The translations under genes and the position numbers were made by a program. Below the pieces are notes generated by a model, which did not search any database, was not told the DNA's origin, and worked only from the letters and a program-made list of their open reading frames with translations. From contig NZ_CP155071.1 of the NCBI RefSeq assembly GCF_039621855.1, positions 4,340,001-4,404,000 of the forward strand: a DNA stretch of 64,000 nucleotides. Direction: 5' to 3'. Shown one piece after another: positions 1 to 12,121 of the stretch; position 1 is the stretch's first letter, and the number at the start of each line of letters is the position of its first letter. This DNA is from Erwinia sp. HDF1-3R. Lineage in GTDB: Bacteria > Pseudomonadota > Gammaproteobacteria > Enterobacterales > Enterobacteriaceae.

Positions 1-1889
1 CCACTTATATCGCCGTCAATAATCAGCTTTTCCTTCACGTAGTCAGGAATAACGGCGGAAATGTTTCTGCCCTGCACGTCGCCAAGCTTCGTCTCTTGTG
101 CCTTCATCCACAGACCATCGTTGATAAAGTCGAGGTTAATATCCAGATTCTCAAGCGCGGGCCAGCCTGGCTGGAACTGATAGGTCGCCTGCCTCAGCGG
201 AACCCATACTTCAAACATGCCGTCATTGTGCTTAAACGGGAACAGATGGGGATTACCGTGGAAGATCAGCGAGGCGTTATGCGCCTGACCGCCTTTGATC
301 GCCCCGCTAAGATAATTCACCAGCGACGTGCCCATCAGCGGCTCCGGGAAGTAGCGCCAGGCATCCCCGGCCTGCGTGACATTGATTCCCGCCAGGATAT
401 CCAGCTGTGGCGCCTGTCCTTCAGACTGCGTATAGCTAAAATCACCCCTGGCCCACAAAGAGCGAGCTTTGATGTCCAGCTGGTCGCCGGCCAGCATCAA
501 CCGATCGTGACTGTACTGCCAGCGGATGCCGCCCGTGGCCTGCTCAATCTCAAGCGGCGCGCGGAACATCGAGCCATACGGCAGGCTGGCATCGCGAATG
601 TTGAATTTCAGCTGCCCGTCGGCAACCGCGCCCGATACGCTACCGCTAAAGTGTTCCATGCCGGGAAGGAGCTGCCAGTGCTGCCAGCTCAGATCCTGCC
701 AGCGGGCCTGAAAGCGGCTTTGATCGGGCTGGGCGAGCGGCACATCCACCGCCAGCGCGGTAAGACGCCCGCGAGGCTGCAGTGCGCGCCAGTTATTAAG
801 CAGCTGCGGCGACAGCCTGGCAAATAAGGGTATCAGCGGATCAATACGTTCGATATCCAGGTTGTTCGCGCGCACGCGAATTTCGTCCTGGCGATCCGGC
901 CCCGGCAGCGTGCTGTCTGCTGGCAGCCAGAGCAGGGATAACTGCCCTTTCGGCCAGGGCTTCCCATCCGTGACCAGATTGGTTTGCGGCAGATGTATGC
1001 GCCAGCCATTATTAAAGCGGGCAATATGGGCGGTAACATTATCGACGGTGAGCTGGTGAGCCTGCTTATCGCCCTTCCAGCTTGCGCCGCCTTTTTTAAG
1101 CAGTACGTCTCCGTCATAAATTTGCCCGTCCTTCAGGCTCATCCATGCCGCCAGGCTGAAGCGCGCGCTTTCCAGACTGGTATTATCACGCATCCATTGT
1201 CCCAGCCAGGGCCTGACGTCCACGTCGTCGGCCTGCATCCATACGCGCCCGGTGTCGAGATAGCCGTTGCTATCGCTCAGATCCAGCCGCACCTGCACCT
1301 CGCCGTGCTGGCCGGTAAAGCTTGAGAGGTTGACCAGCCCTTCTGCCCGATGGCGATTTTTTTCATTCAGCCAGGTGAGCTGTGGAATATCCAGGCGGGC
1401 GCGCTGGCCGGAAGGTGTAAGAAAGCTAATCTGGCTGTCGCGCAGGTCGAAATGGTCAAACTGGCGCAGGAAGAGATCGCTGAACTGCCCCGGCTCCAGC
1501 TGCATTTTATCGCTGTTTCCACTGGTCAGCGGCGTGTTGGTAGTGAGTCTGAGATGGTAAAAGGTGAGGTTGCGAAACTGCCAGCGCAGATGCAGCAGCG
1601 ACTGCCAGACGTCCAGCGCCAGTGAAACGCGATCGACCTTCAGTTCGCCGCCATCCTTCAGACCAACCTGAATCTGTTTTACTTCCAGCACCGGACCAAA
1701 GTTCTGCCACTGACCGCTAAGCGCACTCGCCTGTACAGGCATCCCGATGACGGAAGAGACCTTTTCCAGCAGGGGCTCACGCCAGCTATTCATGTGGGGC
1801 ATAACCAGTCGTAGCCCGCTAATAAGCAGCGCAACAATGACCACAACTATTGCGCCGGTTAGCAGCAGAATCTTCGGCAATTGCCTCAC
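1..1889 (-). CDS. yhdP: YhdP, AsmA/TamB-like envelope transport protein (N-terminal part)
   Basis: The open frame runs off the left edge, so about 629 N-terminal residues of a protein of roughly 1270 are visible. The GTG start at 1889 (VRQLPKILLL) follows AAGGAG with six bases between. One membrane anchor spans residues 5-24 and the rest is predicted periplasmic. The sequence follows E. coli YhdP closely. Family knowledge: YhdP, TamB and YdbH are bridge-like proteins that move phospholipids to the outer membrane. In E. coli it lies directly downstream of rng, as here. Recognition is strong. The C-terminal half cannot be judged. Confidence 0.93.
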   Translation of the reverse strand, partial: MRQLPKILLLTGAIVVVIVALLISGLRLVMPHMNSWREPLLEKVSSVIGMPVQASALSGQWQNFGPVLEVKQIQVGLKDGGELKVDRVSLALDVWQSLLHLRWQFRNLTFYHLRLTTNTPLTSGNSDKMQLEPGQFSDLFLRQFDHFDLRDSQISFLTPSGQRARLDIPQLTWLNEKNRHRAEGLVNLSSFTGQHGEVQVRLDLSDSNGYLDTGRVWMQADDVDVRPWLGQWMRDNTSLESARFSLAAWMSLKDGQIYDGDVLLKKGGASWKGDKQAHQLTVDNVTAHIARFNNGWRIHLPQTNLVTDGKPWPKGQLSLLWLPADSTLPGPDRQDEIRVRANNLDIERIDPLIPLFARLSPQLLNNWRALQPRGRLTALAVDVPLAQPDQSRFQARWQDLSWQHWQLLPGMEHFSGSVSGAVADGQLKFNIRDASLPYGSMFRAPLEIEQATGGIRWQYSHDRLMLAGDQLDIKARSLWARGDFSYTQSEGQAPQLDILAGINVTQAGDAWRYFPEPLMGTSLVNYLSGAIKGGQAHNASLIFHGNPHLFPFKHNDGMFEVWVPLRQATYQFQPGWPALENLDINLDFINDGLWMKAQETKLGDVQGRNISAVIPDYVKEKLIIDGDIS

Positions 1890-2048
1890 ACACCTCTCCT
1901 TGTCTTCCGCGAGAACGGAAAGTCATCACGCACCCTCGTCACATCCTTTTCGCGAACGAAATGGATCAGGGTGCACAGGCTGTAGTTTACCCAAACGAAG
2001 TCGATTAATCAGCAGGCGAAACTGGAGGGTGGAACCCCTCCCGCAACG

Positions 2049-3518
2049 TTACATCATTACCACGTCAAATTGCTCCTGAGTATAGAGCGGTTCTATCTGC
2101 ACTTTTACCTGCTTACCGACGAATATTTCAACTTCTGCCAGAGCATGTGACTCATCGGTTTTCAGCGCCTCACCCACCGCAGGGGAAACATAGACCAGAA
2201 AGCGATCGGAATCATAGGCATGATGCACACGAACGATTTCACGCATAATTTCATAACAGACGGTTTCGACGGTTTTTAGCGTGCCCCGCCCTTTACACAC
2301 CGGACAGCCCTGACACAGGACGTGCTCAATGCTTTCACGGGTGCGCTTGCGGGTCATTTCCACCAGCCCAAGCTGAGAAAAGCCATTGATCCCGGTTTTA
2401 ACCCGGTCTTTACTTAACGCCTGTTCCAGCGAATGCAACACGCGACGACGGTGATCGTCGTTACTCATATCAATGAAATCAATAATGATTATGCCGCCCA
2501 GATTGCGCAGGCGCAGCTGGCGGGCGATCGCCTGGGTGGCTTCAATGTTGGTGTTAAAAATGGTTTCATCAAGATTGCGGTGACCGACAAAGGCGCCAGT
2601 ATTGATATCAATAGTGGTCATCGCTTCGGTCTGATCGATAATCAGATAGCCGCCAGACTTCAGCTCCACCTTACGATCGAGCGAGCGCTGGATCTCATTT
2701 TCCACATCAAAGAGGTCGAAAATGGGCTGATTTCCGGTATACAGCTCAAGCTTAGCGGTCATTTCAGGGATATATTCCCCGGTAAACTCCACCAGCTGTT
2801 CATAGCTCAGCCGCGAATCGATCCGCACGCGATCGAGTGCGGCGCCGGCAAAGTCGCGCAGAATGCGCTGCGACAGCGCAACCTCCCCGTACAGCCGATA
2901 GCGGGTCTGATTGCGCTTTTTCCGCTCAATCACCTTGGTCCACAGACGCTTAAGAAACGCCGCATCGGACGCCAGTTCCACTTCGCCCACCCCTTCGGCC
3001 GCCGTGCGGATAATATAGCCGCCCAGTTCGTCACAGTAGGAGGAGACGACGGCCTTGAGCCGGTTGCGTTCCGCTTCGCTTTCAATACGCTGTGAAACGC
3101 CAACGTGCGATGCGCCGGGCATAAATACCAGATAGCGCGAGGGCAGCGTGATATCGGTAGTCAGACGCGCCCCCTTTGTGCCCAGCGGATCTTTCACCAC
3201 CTGGACCATTAAATCCTGCCCCTGACGGACCAGCTCGGAGATATCACGCACCGAAAAGTTCTTCTGCTCCTCCCCGGCTACGCACTCCGTGTGCGGCATA
3301 ATGTCGGACGCATGCAGAAAGGCGGCCTTCTCAAGGCCAATATCGACAAATGCCGCCTGCATCCCCGGCAATACCCGGCTGACGCGGCCCTTGTAAATAT
3401 TGCCGACGATGCCCCGACGCGCCTCACGCTCAATGTGGATCTCCTGCAGGATCCCGCCGTCAATATAGGCAACGCGCGTTTCCGAAGGGGTAATATTTAC
3501 CAGCAGTTCAGCCGTCAT
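2049..3518 (-). CDS. rng: Ribonuclease G
   Basis: 489 residues, the same length as E. coli RNase G. The start at 3518 ([10 protein letters not shown]) is preferred over an upstream ATG because it matches the family N-terminus. An S1 RNA-binding region covers about residues 38-120, the catalytic aspartates are D304 (TTIDINTG) and D347 (IIIIDFID), and the zinc-link cysteines lie in CPVCKGRG near residue 405. RNase G matures the 5' end of 16S rRNA and degrades some mRNAs in the cytoplasm. Its first codons overlap the end of yhdE by 11 bases, so the two are translated from one transcript. Confidence 0.97.
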   Translation of the reverse strand: MTAELLVNITPSETRVAYIDGGILQEIHIEREARRGIVGNIYKGRVSRVLPGMQAAFVDIGLEKAAFLHASDIMPHTECVAGEEQKNFSVRDISELVRQGQDLMVQVVKDPLGTKGARLTTDITLPSRYLVFMPGASHVGVSQRIESEAERNRLKAVVSSYCDELGGYIIRTAAEGVGEVELASDAAFLKRLWTKVIERKKRNQTRYRLYGEVALSQRILRDFAGAALDRVRIDSRLSYEQLVEFTGEYIPEMTAKLELYTGNQPIFDLFDVENEIQRSLDRKVELKSGGYLIIDQTEAMTTIDINTGAFVGHRNLDETIFNTNIEATQAIARQLRLRNLGGIIIIDFIDMSNDDHRRRVLHSLEQALSKDRVKTGINGFSQLGLVEMTRKRTRESIEHVLCQGCPVCKGRGTLKTVETVCYEIMREIVRVHHAYDSDRFLVYVSPAVGEALKTDESHALAEVEIFVGKQVKVQIEPLYTQEQFDVVMM

Positions 3519-4101
3519 TATTTGCTTTTGCCTCACGCATCGCGGTGAAATTGCTGAACAGCTCCGCAGTTTCTACCAGCGGTAATCCCACGACGGCATG
3601 ATAGCTGCCGTTGATTTTCCGCACAAAATTTCCACCCAGCCCCTGAATGCCGTAGGCGCCCGCTTTATCCATCGGTTCACCGCTGGCAATGTAAGCCGCG
3701 ATATCTTCAGGGGTAAGGATGCGAAACGTCACCTCGGTCTCCACCAGGCAGTCCAGCTGCTGGCGGCGATCGGCCAGGGCAATAGCGGTGATCACCCGGT
3801 GGGTTTGCCCTGAAAGCTTCGTTAGCATCGCGGTGGCAGCGGCCTCGTCAGCCGGTTTTTCCAATACCTCACCCTGCAGAACGACGATAGTATCCGCACC
3901 CAACACGGGCAAATCGCTTTTCGCGACGGCGACACCTGCCCGTGCTTTTTCACCGGCAAGACGGCGGGCGTAGGTTTCGGCGGTTTCGTCGGGATGTTTT
4001 TGCTCTTCAACCTGCGTGGAGAGACGCTCAAACCGCAGGCCAAGCTGCGTCAGTAGCTCACGACGGCGCGGGGAACCAGAGGCCAGATAAAGGGATACCA
4101 T
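3508..4101 (-). CDS. yhdE: dTTP/UTP pyrophosphatase, Maf family (YhdE)
   Basis: 197 residues with the Maf signature [10 protein letters not shown] at residues 8-17 and the catalytic aspartate D70 in GADTIV. Maf proteins hydrolyse non-canonical or surplus nucleoside triphosphates. The YhdE branch prefers dTTP and UTP and has been linked to septum formation and cell-division arrest. The gene is nine bases from mreD and overlaps rng, placing it in the mre-rng gene cluster as in E. coli. Confidence 0.95.
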   Translation of the reverse strand: MVSLYLASGSPRRRELLTQLGLRFERLSTQVEEQKHPDETAETYARRLAGEKARAGVAVAKSDLPVLGADTIVVLQGEVLEKPADEAAATAMLTKLSGQTHRVITAIALADRRQQLDCLVETEVTFRILTPEDIAAYIASGEPMDKAGAYGIQGLGGNFVRKINGSYHAVVGLPLVETAELFSNFTAMREAKANNDG

Positions 4102-4109
4102 AATCTTCC

Positions 4110-4598
4110 TTATTGTACGGCGAACTGGCGGCGTATTTTTCTCATCAGTAAAAACAGCCAGGGCCAGAGGATACCGTCTATTACGCTGTTCCAGAAAATC
4201 TCTGGTCGGAACGAGACGTTTATCACTAAAAATTCAGCCCAGAATACAATGACGTCCATTGCCAGCGACAGCACCATCACCATCAGTGCCTGCTGCCAAA
4301 GCGCAAGATTGCGGAACAGCTGGAATTTGAACGCCACCAGGTACGCAATGATACTCAACGCCAGCGCGCGAACGCCCAGCGTCGAGCCAGAGATAAGATC
4401 CATTATAGATCCCATCACAAAGCCCGTACCAACATTCACGCGGTGCGGCAGTGCCAGCACCCAGTAGATTAAAATCAGAAGCAGCCAGGATGGCCGGAAC
4501 ATATAGAGCTGTTCCGGCCAGGGCATAATTTGCAGAACCAGCGCGAGCAGAAACGACAGCCAGATCACCCACCGTCCATGGCCGCGATAGCTACTCAA
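4110..4598 (-). CDS. mreD: Rod shape-determining protein MreD
   Basis: 162 residues, almost all hydrophobic, with about five membrane-spanning segments and a short basic C-terminus ([10 protein letters not shown]). MreD is the inner-membrane partner of MreC and MreB in the elongasome that directs lateral wall synthesis. Its start overlaps the mreC stop by four bases, indicating translational coupling. Length and sequence match the E. coli protein. Confidence 0.96.
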   Translation of the reverse strand: MSSYRGHGRWVIWLSFLLALVLQIMPWPEQLYMFRPSWLLLILIYWVLALPHRVNVGTGFVMGSIMDLISGSTLGVRALALSIIAYLVAFKFQLFRNLALWQQALMVMVLSLAMDVIVFWAEFLVINVSFRPEIFWNSVIDGILWPWLFLLMRKIRRQFAVQ

Positions 4599-5701
4599 GG
4601 CTGACTCCGTCGCGGGGCCGAGGGCGATACCACGGCTGGTCGGGCGGCAGGCGTACCGGACTGACTGGCGGCATGAGTGGCGGACTGACTGGCGGCATGA
4701 GTGGCGGCGGGAGCGCTGGACTGAGTGGCCGGAGGCGTCTCGCTGCCGTCATGAGAAGCACCCGGAGCCGGAGGCCCGGGGATCTCGCTGGCGGCGGGTA
4801 ATACCTGCGGCATCATCTGCATCAGACGCTCGTTAGCCACCCGGTGCACTTCGTCTGGTGCCATCGGCATCACGCCATTACGATCGGCCCCCCACAGTAA
4901 AAGCAGGTAGCGCAGGCGTTGCAGCCCTGCGGTAGGGCGGGCCTGAATAACGGTATAGGCGCGCTGCGTATCCAGCTTAACACTGGATACCACACCGACC
5001 GGATAGCCTTCCGGGAAGCGTCCACCCAGACCGGAGGTGACCAGTACGTCACCGGGGCGAATATCGGTATTGCCCGGCAGATGTTCCAGCTGCAAATCTT
5101 CAGTGCAGCCGTTGCCCGCGGCAATCACGCGGATATCGTTGCGCAGCACCTGAATGGGCAGCGCGTGCGACGAGTCGCAGATCAGCATCACGCGGCTGGT
5201 AATTTTGCCGACGGCAACCACCTGACCGACCACACCTTTGTCACTAATAACCGGCTGGCCTTCGTAAACGCCATTGACGCTGCCTTTATCGATAACCACC
5301 TGGTCGGTATAGGGATCGGTGCCGGTAGAAATCACCTGGGTGACCATCTTCTGCTCGTCCTGACGCAGCGGTGAGCCAAGCAGTTCACGCAGACGCGCGT
5401 TTTCCTGCTTGTACTGTCCCAGCATCAGCAGTTCGCTGTTTTTGATCATCAACTCGCGTTGCAGAGCTTTGTTTTCCAGCTCAAGCTGCTGGCGGGAGGC
5501 CAACGTTTCAGAAACGTTGTCCAGAATTTGACGTGGCCCGTTGGCCAGAAAATAGAATGGGCTGACCGCAGTATCCATATAGGTGCGTATCTGGGTAAAA
5601 GCGCCCATGCGACTGTCAGCGATAATCACACCTATCGCTACCAGTACCGCTAAAAATAAGCGTAACTGCAGGGAGGGTCCCCTGCTGAAGATCGGCTTCA
5701 T
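4595..5701 (-). CDS. mreC: Rod shape-determining protein MreC
   Basis: 368 residues from the ATG at 5701 ([12 protein letters not shown]). A longer reading from 5752 adds 17 residues not seen in the family. One membrane anchor lies near residues 11-30, a coiled coil at about 65-115 ([13 protein letters not shown]), and the periplasmic beta domains follow. MreC scaffolds PBP2/RodA with MreB. The C-terminal tail after residue 310 is low-complexity Ala/Ser/Thr/Gln and carries an exact 8-residue duplication (see the repeat entry). This tail is variable within the family. Confidence 0.96.
   Translation of the reverse strand: MKPIFSRGPSLQLRLFLAVLVAIGVIIADSRMGAFTQIRTYMDTAVSPFYFLANGPRQILDNVSETLASRQQLELENKALQRELMIKNSELLMLGQYKQENARLRELLGSPLRQDEQKMVTQVISTGTDPYTDQVVIDKGSVNGVYEGQPVISDKGVVGQVVAVGKITSRVMLICDSSHALPIQVLRNDIRVIAAGNGCTEDLQLEHLPGNTDIRPGDVLVTSGLGGRFPEGYPVGVVSSVKLDTQRAYTVIQARPTAGLQRLRYLLLLWGADRNGVMPMAPDEVHRVANERLMQMMPQVLPAASEIPGPPAPGASHDGSETPPATQSSAPAATHAASQSATHAASQSGTPAARPAVVSPSAPRRSQP
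4657..4704 (-). repeat. 24-bp tandem duplication in the mreC tail
   Basis: Two exact 24-bp copies (4657-4680 and 4681-4704) encode a doubled [12 protein letters not shown] octapeptide near the MreC C-terminus. A degenerate third copy follows on the plus strand. The unit is a multiple of three, so copy-number change would lengthen or shorten the periplasmic tail without a frameshift. Confidence 0.95.
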
Positions 5702-5767
5702 AAACTCGGCGTTTTCCTCGACATCATGAAAAAGGAGTGTAGGAAATCCCACACCCCTTCGGGCAAA

Positions 5768-7121
<1,354 letters not shown>

Positions 7122-9071
7122 CTAAACTCGATATCTTTTCGAATATTTTTTCACATTGCTGCTAAGAGGTTCAGAAGGCGCAAACAGATCGCCCTGCCCG
7201 CCTTCAACGCCCAGTTCAGTAAGGGTTTGCCACTCTTCCCGCGTACGGACACCCGCGGCGAAAACACGCGTTGCCGTCCCTTTACAGCCCTCAAGCAGAC
7301 TTTGCACCAAAAGCTGATTCTCTGTGCGGCGATCGATACTGCGTACCAGACCCGGATGCAGTTTTACCAGCTCGACATCAAACTGCTGGATGTAGAACGT
7401 GCTGACCACCGTTAAACCAGCCTGATTGATGGCAAGTCGACAGCCAAAACCCTTAAGTAAGCGAAGCGCAGGCCGCAGACGGTTGATGTGTTGACACACA
7501 TCTGCTTCTGCAAGTTCAAATAAAATCTGATTTCTTTGTGATTTGATGCATTGCAGCAGCATATCGCGCAGCCAGTGCTGAAAAGATTGTTGTAATAATG
7601 CATCCACCGTCAGGGGTATCGTCAGCGTCTCATCCGGCCAGAGCGGCAGCAGTGAGAGAATGCGGGTGACCAGCTGGCGGTCGTAAATCTCTGCCATCCC
7701 CATTTGCTGCACCAGCGGCAAATACTCTGCGGCGAGCAGCTCTTTGTCACCGTCGAAGATTCTCGGCATCAGCTCCCTGTGATGCACATTGCCATCGCCC
7801 AGCACGGCGGGCTTTTGATACAGGCGTGGCCCGCCCCGGGCAAGCGTGTTCTCCAGCAGCGTCCGCCACTTCACGCTGCCGCGCGCGAGCTCATGCGTAG
7901 GCACCTCACCCACTGACCAGCCGTTCCCTCCCAGCAGCACCGCGTTGCGTGTTGCCATTTCGACACTTTCCATCACCTGCTGGGTCGTTTGTCCGCTGTG
8001 CCAACCGCTGATACCAATATGGATCATATCTTCGCGGTTCAGCATGGGGGTGGGAGGAAGGGCGTCGACGGCGGTGATCAGCTGGGATGCGATGCTGTCC
8101 GCATCTTTCAGACTGCGGTGAGGCAGAAGCACGGCAAAATCACTGCGAAAATAGCGCGCCAGCAGGGCTCCCGGATAGCGAAGCACGAAGGTGGACAATA
8201 AATTACTCATCGCATAAAGATAATCCTGAGTCTGCGAGTGTCCCCAGCTTTCGCGCAGGGCGTCAAAGTCAGGCAGCCGGATCATCATTACCATGCCGTG
8301 CGCACTTGCCGTTTCAGAATCGTCCAGCATGGTCGCCAGCTGATTGTCAAAAAAAAGCCGGTTATTAAGCCCCGTTTTCGCATCTTTGGCGGCAAAAGCG
8401 CGGATCAGCGTGTCTATACGGTTACGCTGTTCGCCCGCATCATAAAGATCGGCCAGCAGCATATCGATAGCCGAACTCGCCTTAGGGGGCCATTCATGCA
8501 CTGAGCCCCGACTGACCCGATTGCGTTCGCCCTTCAGCACGTCACCTGCGCGCAGCTCCAGTCGCTCCATCCCTTTCAACTGCCGGTAAAGCCAGCGGTG
8601 AAAAAGCAGCAGCGCTATCGTCATGACCACGACAATGCTGACAATAACCGTCAGGATAAAACTGCCAATAAATGAATTTAGCCAGGTTTTTGTCGAGTCC
8701 ACCCACCAAAGATTCAGCGAACAGTGGGGGTGAAGAGGCAGCGGGAAAACGCTATGACGAACTTTGTTGGGCTCATCATGGAGTACTGCATTTTGATGAC
8801 GCTGTAGATTAAAACGGGATCCGCCCGCCTCCGTTAACTCAATCCGGGTGATTTGCAGGGGCCCCATCATTGGCTGCATCCAGACAGCAATATGGTCTGG
8901 GGATTGGGTGAGCAGCGCGCTGTCCACCTCACTCGCCAGCTCCTGCAGCCGGTGCTCTGCCCGAAGATTGCTAAGATAGAAAAAGCTCAGTACGCACCCT
9001 ACCAGCATAAGAAGCATTGCCAGCATGCTCAGAAGGGTGAAAATCGCAGAAAGTTTGGTAGTTAATCGCAT
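7122..9071 (-). CDS. csrD: CsrD, targeting factor for CsrB/C sRNA degradation
   Basis: 649 residues from the ATG at 9071 (MRLTTKLSAIF); the ORF has an ATG four codons upstream that does not match the family start. Two membrane segments (about 7-30 and 134-160) flank a periplasmic loop, followed by a GGDEF-like and an EAL-like domain. Both are degenerate: the GGDEF position reads FRSDF and the EAL position reads ELM, as in E. coli CsrD, which neither makes nor breaks cyclic di-GMP. CsrD makes the CsrB/CsrC RNAs susceptible to RNase E and so sets CsrA activity. Confidence 0.93.
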   Translation of the reverse strand: MRLTTKLSAIFTLLSMLAMLLMLVGCVLSFFYLSNLRAEHRLQELASEVDSALLTQSPDHIAVWMQPMMGPLQITRIELTEAGGSRFNLQRHQNAVLHDEPNKVRHSVFPLPLHPHCSLNLWWVDSTKTWLNSFIGSFILTVIVSIVVVMTIALLLFHRWLYRQLKGMERLELRAGDVLKGERNRVSRGSVHEWPPKASSAIDMLLADLYDAGEQRNRIDTLIRAFAAKDAKTGLNNRLFFDNQLATMLDDSETASAHGMVMMIRLPDFDALRESWGHSQTQDYLYAMSNLLSTFVLRYPGALLARYFRSDFAVLLPHRSLKDADSIASQLITAVDALPPTPMLNREDMIHIGISGWHSGQTTQQVMESVEMATRNAVLLGGNGWSVGEVPTHELARGSVKWRTLLENTLARGGPRLYQKPAVLGDGNVHHRELMPRIFDGDKELLAAEYLPLVQQMGMAEIYDRQLVTRILSLLPLWPDETLTIPLTVDALLQQSFQHWLRDMLLQCIKSQRNQILFELAEADVCQHINRLRPALRLLKGFGCRLAINQAGLTVVSTFYIQQFDVELVKLHPGLVRSIDRRTENQLLVQSLLEGCKGTATRVFAAGVRTREEWQTLTELGVEGGQGDLFAPSEPLSSNVKKYSKRYRV

Positions 9072-9293
9072 CCCTGTGCCCATGTTTACTGCAGTTAACG
9101 ATATGCCATGTCCGTTGTGTCAGCGTAAAGAATGGCTGTGGGGCCAACAATACGTCAGATTGCGGGTTTTCTCATGGAAGTACCTGCTCCGTCAGATAAT
9201 TGTTTGCCTGATATCAGAATAGTGGGTATTACGAGGAGTAGACTGACTGAGTGCTTTTTTTATCTTTACCTAACGTTAATTCAGGAGATTCCT

Positions 9294-10271
9294 ATGCAGG
9301 CTCTGGTTCTTGAACAGTCAGAAGGCCGTACCACCGCTATCGTGAGAAGCCTTTCGCCAGACGCGCTTCCCGCAGGCGAGGTCACCGTGGATATAGACTG
9401 GTCATCGCTCAATTATAAAGATGCACTGGCGATAACGGGTAAGGGAAAAATTGTTCGTAATTTTCCGATGGTGCCCGGCATAGATTTCGCCGGTAAGGTT
9501 CATCACAGCGAAGATCCCCGCTTTCAGACGGGCCAGGCGGTTCTGCTGACCGGCTGGGGAGTCGGCGAGAATCACTGGGGCGGGCTTGCAGAGCAGGCCC
9601 GGGTGAAGGGCGACTGGCTGGTGCCGATGCCTGAAGGATTGGATGGCAGAAAGGCGATGATAGTCGGTACGGCGGGCCTGACCGCGATGCTTTGCGTGAT
9701 GGCCATTGAGGAGGGCGGCGTGCTGCCTGGCCAGGGAGATATCCTGGTGACCGGTGCCAGCGGCGGCGTGGGAAGCACGGCAGTGGCACTGCTTAGCGCG
9801 CTGGGCTATCGGATCACGGCAGTCAGTGGACGGGCATCGACGCACGATTATCTCCGCCAGTTGGGTGCAGCAGAGATACTCTCCCGCGCGGATGTTGATA
9901 AGGACACGCGGCCGCTTGAAAAACAGCGCTGGGCGGGGGCGGTCGATACGGTGGGAGACCGGACGCTGGCCAGCATACTGGCGCAGATAAATTATGGCGG
10001 CGTGGTGGCGGCCTGTGGGCTGGCGGGCGGCATCGGGCTGAACACCACGGTGATGCCTTTTATCCTGCGAAATATTCGCCTTCAGGGGATCGACTCCGTT
10101 AATACATCTTTCGCTCGTCGCACCGACGCCTGGCGGAGAGTAGTGAAAACCCTTCCGGCATCCTTTTATCAGCAGGCGGCGCACGAAATCACCCTGCATG
10201 AAGCGGCAGAGAGCGCAGCGAAACTGCTCAATAACGGCCTTACCGGGCGCACGCTGGTTAAAATTCGATAA
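9294..10271 (+). CDS. acuI: Acrylyl-CoA reductase (NADPH), AcuI/YhdH
   Basis: 325 residues from the ATG at 9294, preceded by CAGGAG; the frame is open further upstream but the family begins MQALVLEQ. It is a medium-chain zinc-independent alcohol dehydrogenase/quinone reductase-like protein with the NADPH-binding loop [12 protein letters not shown] near residues 153-164. AcuI reduces acrylyl-CoA to propionyl-CoA and protects against acrylate. It is divergent from csrD, with a shared 222-base upstream region. Confidence 0.94.
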   Translation: MQALVLEQSEGRTTAIVRSLSPDALPAGEVTVDIDWSSLNYKDALAITGKGKIVRNFPMVPGIDFAGKVHHSEDPRFQTGQAVLLTGWGVGENHWGGLAEQARVKGDWLVPMPEGLDGRKAMIVGTAGLTAMLCVMAIEEGGVLPGQGDILVTGASGGVGSTAVALLSALGYRITAVSGRASTHDYLRQLGAAEILSRADVDKDTRPLEKQRWAGAVDTVGDRTLASILAQINYGGVVAACGLAGGIGLNTTVMPFILRNIRLQGIDSVNTSFARRTDAWRRVVKTLPASFYQQAAHEITLHEAAESAAKLLNNGLTGRTLVKIR

Positions 10272-10386
10272 GCTGGGACGGAGGCGACAGACCCGCAATG
10301 ACACATTTTTGCGGCCGGACTCGCAGTTTTCGAAATCTTTGCGCATGATAGGTATTGTAGAACTATTCGCCAGTGGAGCGCGCCCG

Positions 10387-11391
10387 ATGAAACCCGTTGA
10401 TAAACTTACCGAAAATGACGTTACGCCAGAAAGCGTGTTTAACGCTCAACGCCGCCAGCTGCTGAAAACGCTGGGGATTAGCGCGGCAGCCCTCTCTATT
10501 CCCCCTGCGGCGCAGGCTGACGTTCTTTCGTGGTTCAAAGGCAACGATCGCCCCAAAGCGCCCCCTGGCAAAGCGCTGGACTTTAGTAAACCTGAGCGTT
10601 ACCAGGCGGCGCTGCCCCTCACGCCCGAAGACAAGGTGACCGGTTACAATAACTTCTACGAGTTTGGTCTGGACAAAGCCGACCCTGCCGCCAATGCAGG
10701 CACGCTCAAAACTACCGACTGGAAAATCGAAATTGGCGGCGAGGTGGCAAAGCCCCTGACGCTGAACATGGACGACATCTTTAAACGCTTCCCCCTTGAG
10801 CAGCGCATTTACCGCATGCGCTGCGTGGAAGCCTGGTCGATGGTAGTGCCATGGGTCGGTTTTGAGCTGGGTAAGCTGCTGCGGGCGGCAGAACCGACCA
10901 GTAATGCCCGCTATGTCGCCTTCCAGACCCTCTATGCCCCCGATGAAATGCCCGGCCAGAAGGACCGCTTTATCGGCGGCGGCATTGACTATCCCTACGT
11001 CGAGGGACTCAGACTTGATGAGGCAATGCATCCCCTTACCCTGTTGACGACCGGCGTGTATGGCAAGGCCCTCCCGCCACAAAACGGCGCGCCGATCCGC
11101 CTGACGGTGCCCTGGAAATATGGTTTTAAGGGCATTAAATCGATCGTTAAAATCACCCTGGTCAGAGATATGCCCCCCACCACCTGGAATCAGCTGGCCT
11201 CTAATGAATACGGTTTCTATGGCAATGTGAATCCGCATGTCGATCACCCGCGCTGGTCGCAGGCCACCGAGCGTTTTATTGGGTCGGGGGGGATTCTGGA
11301 CGTAAAACGCCAGCCGACGCTGCTGTTCAACGGCTATGCCAGCCAGGTGGCTTCGCTCTACCATGGCCTCGATCTGCGGGAGAATTTTTAG
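10387..11391 (+). CDS. msrP: MsrP, periplasmic methionine sulfoxide reductase catalytic subunit
   Basis: 334 residues from the ATG at 10387, the E. coli length. The frame is open further upstream, but there it lies over the acuI 3' end. A twin-arginine signal with RRQLLKTLG at 22-30 shows Tat export with folded molybdopterin cofactor, and C146 in RMRCVEAW is the expected molybdenum ligand. MsrP (YedY) repairs oxidised methionines in periplasmic proteins with electrons from MsrQ. The stop TAG shares its G with the msrQ GTG start. In E. coli this pair lies elsewhere on the chromosome. Confidence 0.96.
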   Translation: MKPVDKLTENDVTPESVFNAQRRQLLKTLGISAAALSIPPAAQADVLSWFKGNDRPKAPPGKALDFSKPERYQAALPLTPEDKVTGYNNFYEFGLDKADPAANAGTLKTTDWKIEIGGEVAKPLTLNMDDIFKRFPLEQRIYRMRCVEAWSMVVPWVGFELGKLLRAAEPTSNARYVAFQTLYAPDEMPGQKDRFIGGGIDYPYVEGLRLDEAMHPLTLLTTGVYGKALPPQNGAPIRLTVPWKYGFKGIKSIVKITLVRDMPPTTWNQLASNEYGFYGNVNPHVDHPRWSQATERFIGSGGILDVKRQPTLLFNGYASQVASLYHGLDLRENF

Positions 11392-11993
11392 TGAAGCGGC
11401 TGACGCTCAGGCAGGTTACCGCGTTTAAAGTGCTGCTACACCTGGCAGGATTTCTGCCGCTGCTGTGGTTGTTTTTATCGATCGACCAGGGCTGGTTCAG
11501 TGCCGATCCGGCCAAAGACATTCAGCACTTTACCGGCAGGATGGCACTAAAATTCCTGCTGGCCTCGCTGCTGGTAACGCCGCTGGCCCGCTACGCCAGG
11601 CAGCCTCTACTTATTCGCGTACGTCGCCTGCTCGGCCTGTGGTGTTTTGCATGGGCAACGCTACATCTGGTGAGCTATTCGGTGCTTGAGCTGGGTATCA
11701 GCAATCTGGGCATGTTAGGCTCAGAGCTGATTTCCCGCCCTTACCTGACGCTGGGGATTGTCAGCTGGATTATTCTGACCGCGCTGGCCGCAACCTCGTG
11801 GCAGAAAGCGCAGCGAAAACTGGGTAAGCGCTGGCAAACCCTGCATAATCTCATTTACCTGGTGGCCGTGCTGGCGCCCGTGCACTATCTCTGGTCGGTC
11901 AAAACCTTCTCTCCGCAGCCGTGGATTTATGCCCTGATTGCCGCGATCCTGCTGGCATTGCGCTATAAAAAGTTCCGCCAGTGGCTGCGCTAG
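11391..11993 (+). CDS. msrQ: MsrQ, haem-binding membrane subunit of the MsrPQ system
   Basis: 200 residues starting with GTG at 11391 ([13 protein letters not shown]), fused by a one-base overlap to the msrP stop. Five to six membrane segments and conserved histidines (for example WATLHLVSY and [12 protein letters not shown]) fit the YedZ ferric-reductase-like b-type cytochrome. It passes electrons from the quinone pool to MsrP. It is followed by a hairpin that may end the msrPQ transcript. Confidence 0.95.
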   Translation: MKRLTLRQVTAFKVLLHLAGFLPLLWLFLSIDQGWFSADPAKDIQHFTGRMALKFLLASLLVTPLARYARQPLLIRVRRLLGLWCFAWATLHLVSYSVLELGISNLGMLGSELISRPYLTLGIVSWIILTALAATSWQKAQRKLGKRWQTLHNLIYLVAVLAPVHYLWSVKTFSPQPWIYALIAAILLALRYKKFRQWLR

Positions 11994-12034
11994 CGCCCGT
12001 CAGGAGTGTGTCCGATCCCGCATAACGTAAAATT

Positions 12035-12062
12035 AACTGCCCCTGATTTCAGAGGGGCAGTT
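12035..12062 (+). terminator. Hairpin after msrPQ
   Basis: Perfect 10-bp arms (12035-12044 and 12053-12062) enclose an 8-base loop 41 bases after the msrQ stop. The following bases (GATAATCTTC) are not a clean U-tract, so termination efficiency is uncertain. Confidence 0.55.
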
Positions 12063-12115
12063 GATAATCTTCGCTGATACGACCAGTATTTAGCTGCTAA
12101 TTGCCCCGAAATCGT

Positions 12116-12121
12116 TATAAT
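12116..12121 (+). promoter_or_regulatory. Candidate promoter -10 box upstream of aroQ-accBC
   Basis: A perfect TATAAT lies between the msrPQ hairpin and aroQ; its -35 partner is poor. In E. coli the accBC promoter lies unusually far upstream of accB, which fits a promoter in front of aroQ. The call is inferred from position and the -10 match. Confidence 0.5.

Noticed and set aside
96..827. 243-codon plus-strand open frame
   Set aside because: It is the complement of yhdP, whose protein sequence is clearly conserved.
2433..3095. 220-codon plus-strand open frame inside rng
   Set aside because: Antisense shadow of RNase G.
9402..10346. 314-codon minus-strand open frame opposite acuI
   Set aside because: Shadow of acuI in GC-rich coding DNA; no domain is recognisable and the start lies past the acuI end.
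10363..11364. 333-codon minus-strand open frame opposite msrP
   Set aside because: Almost exactly antisense to msrP with no family resemblance. Length alone is explained by codon composition.
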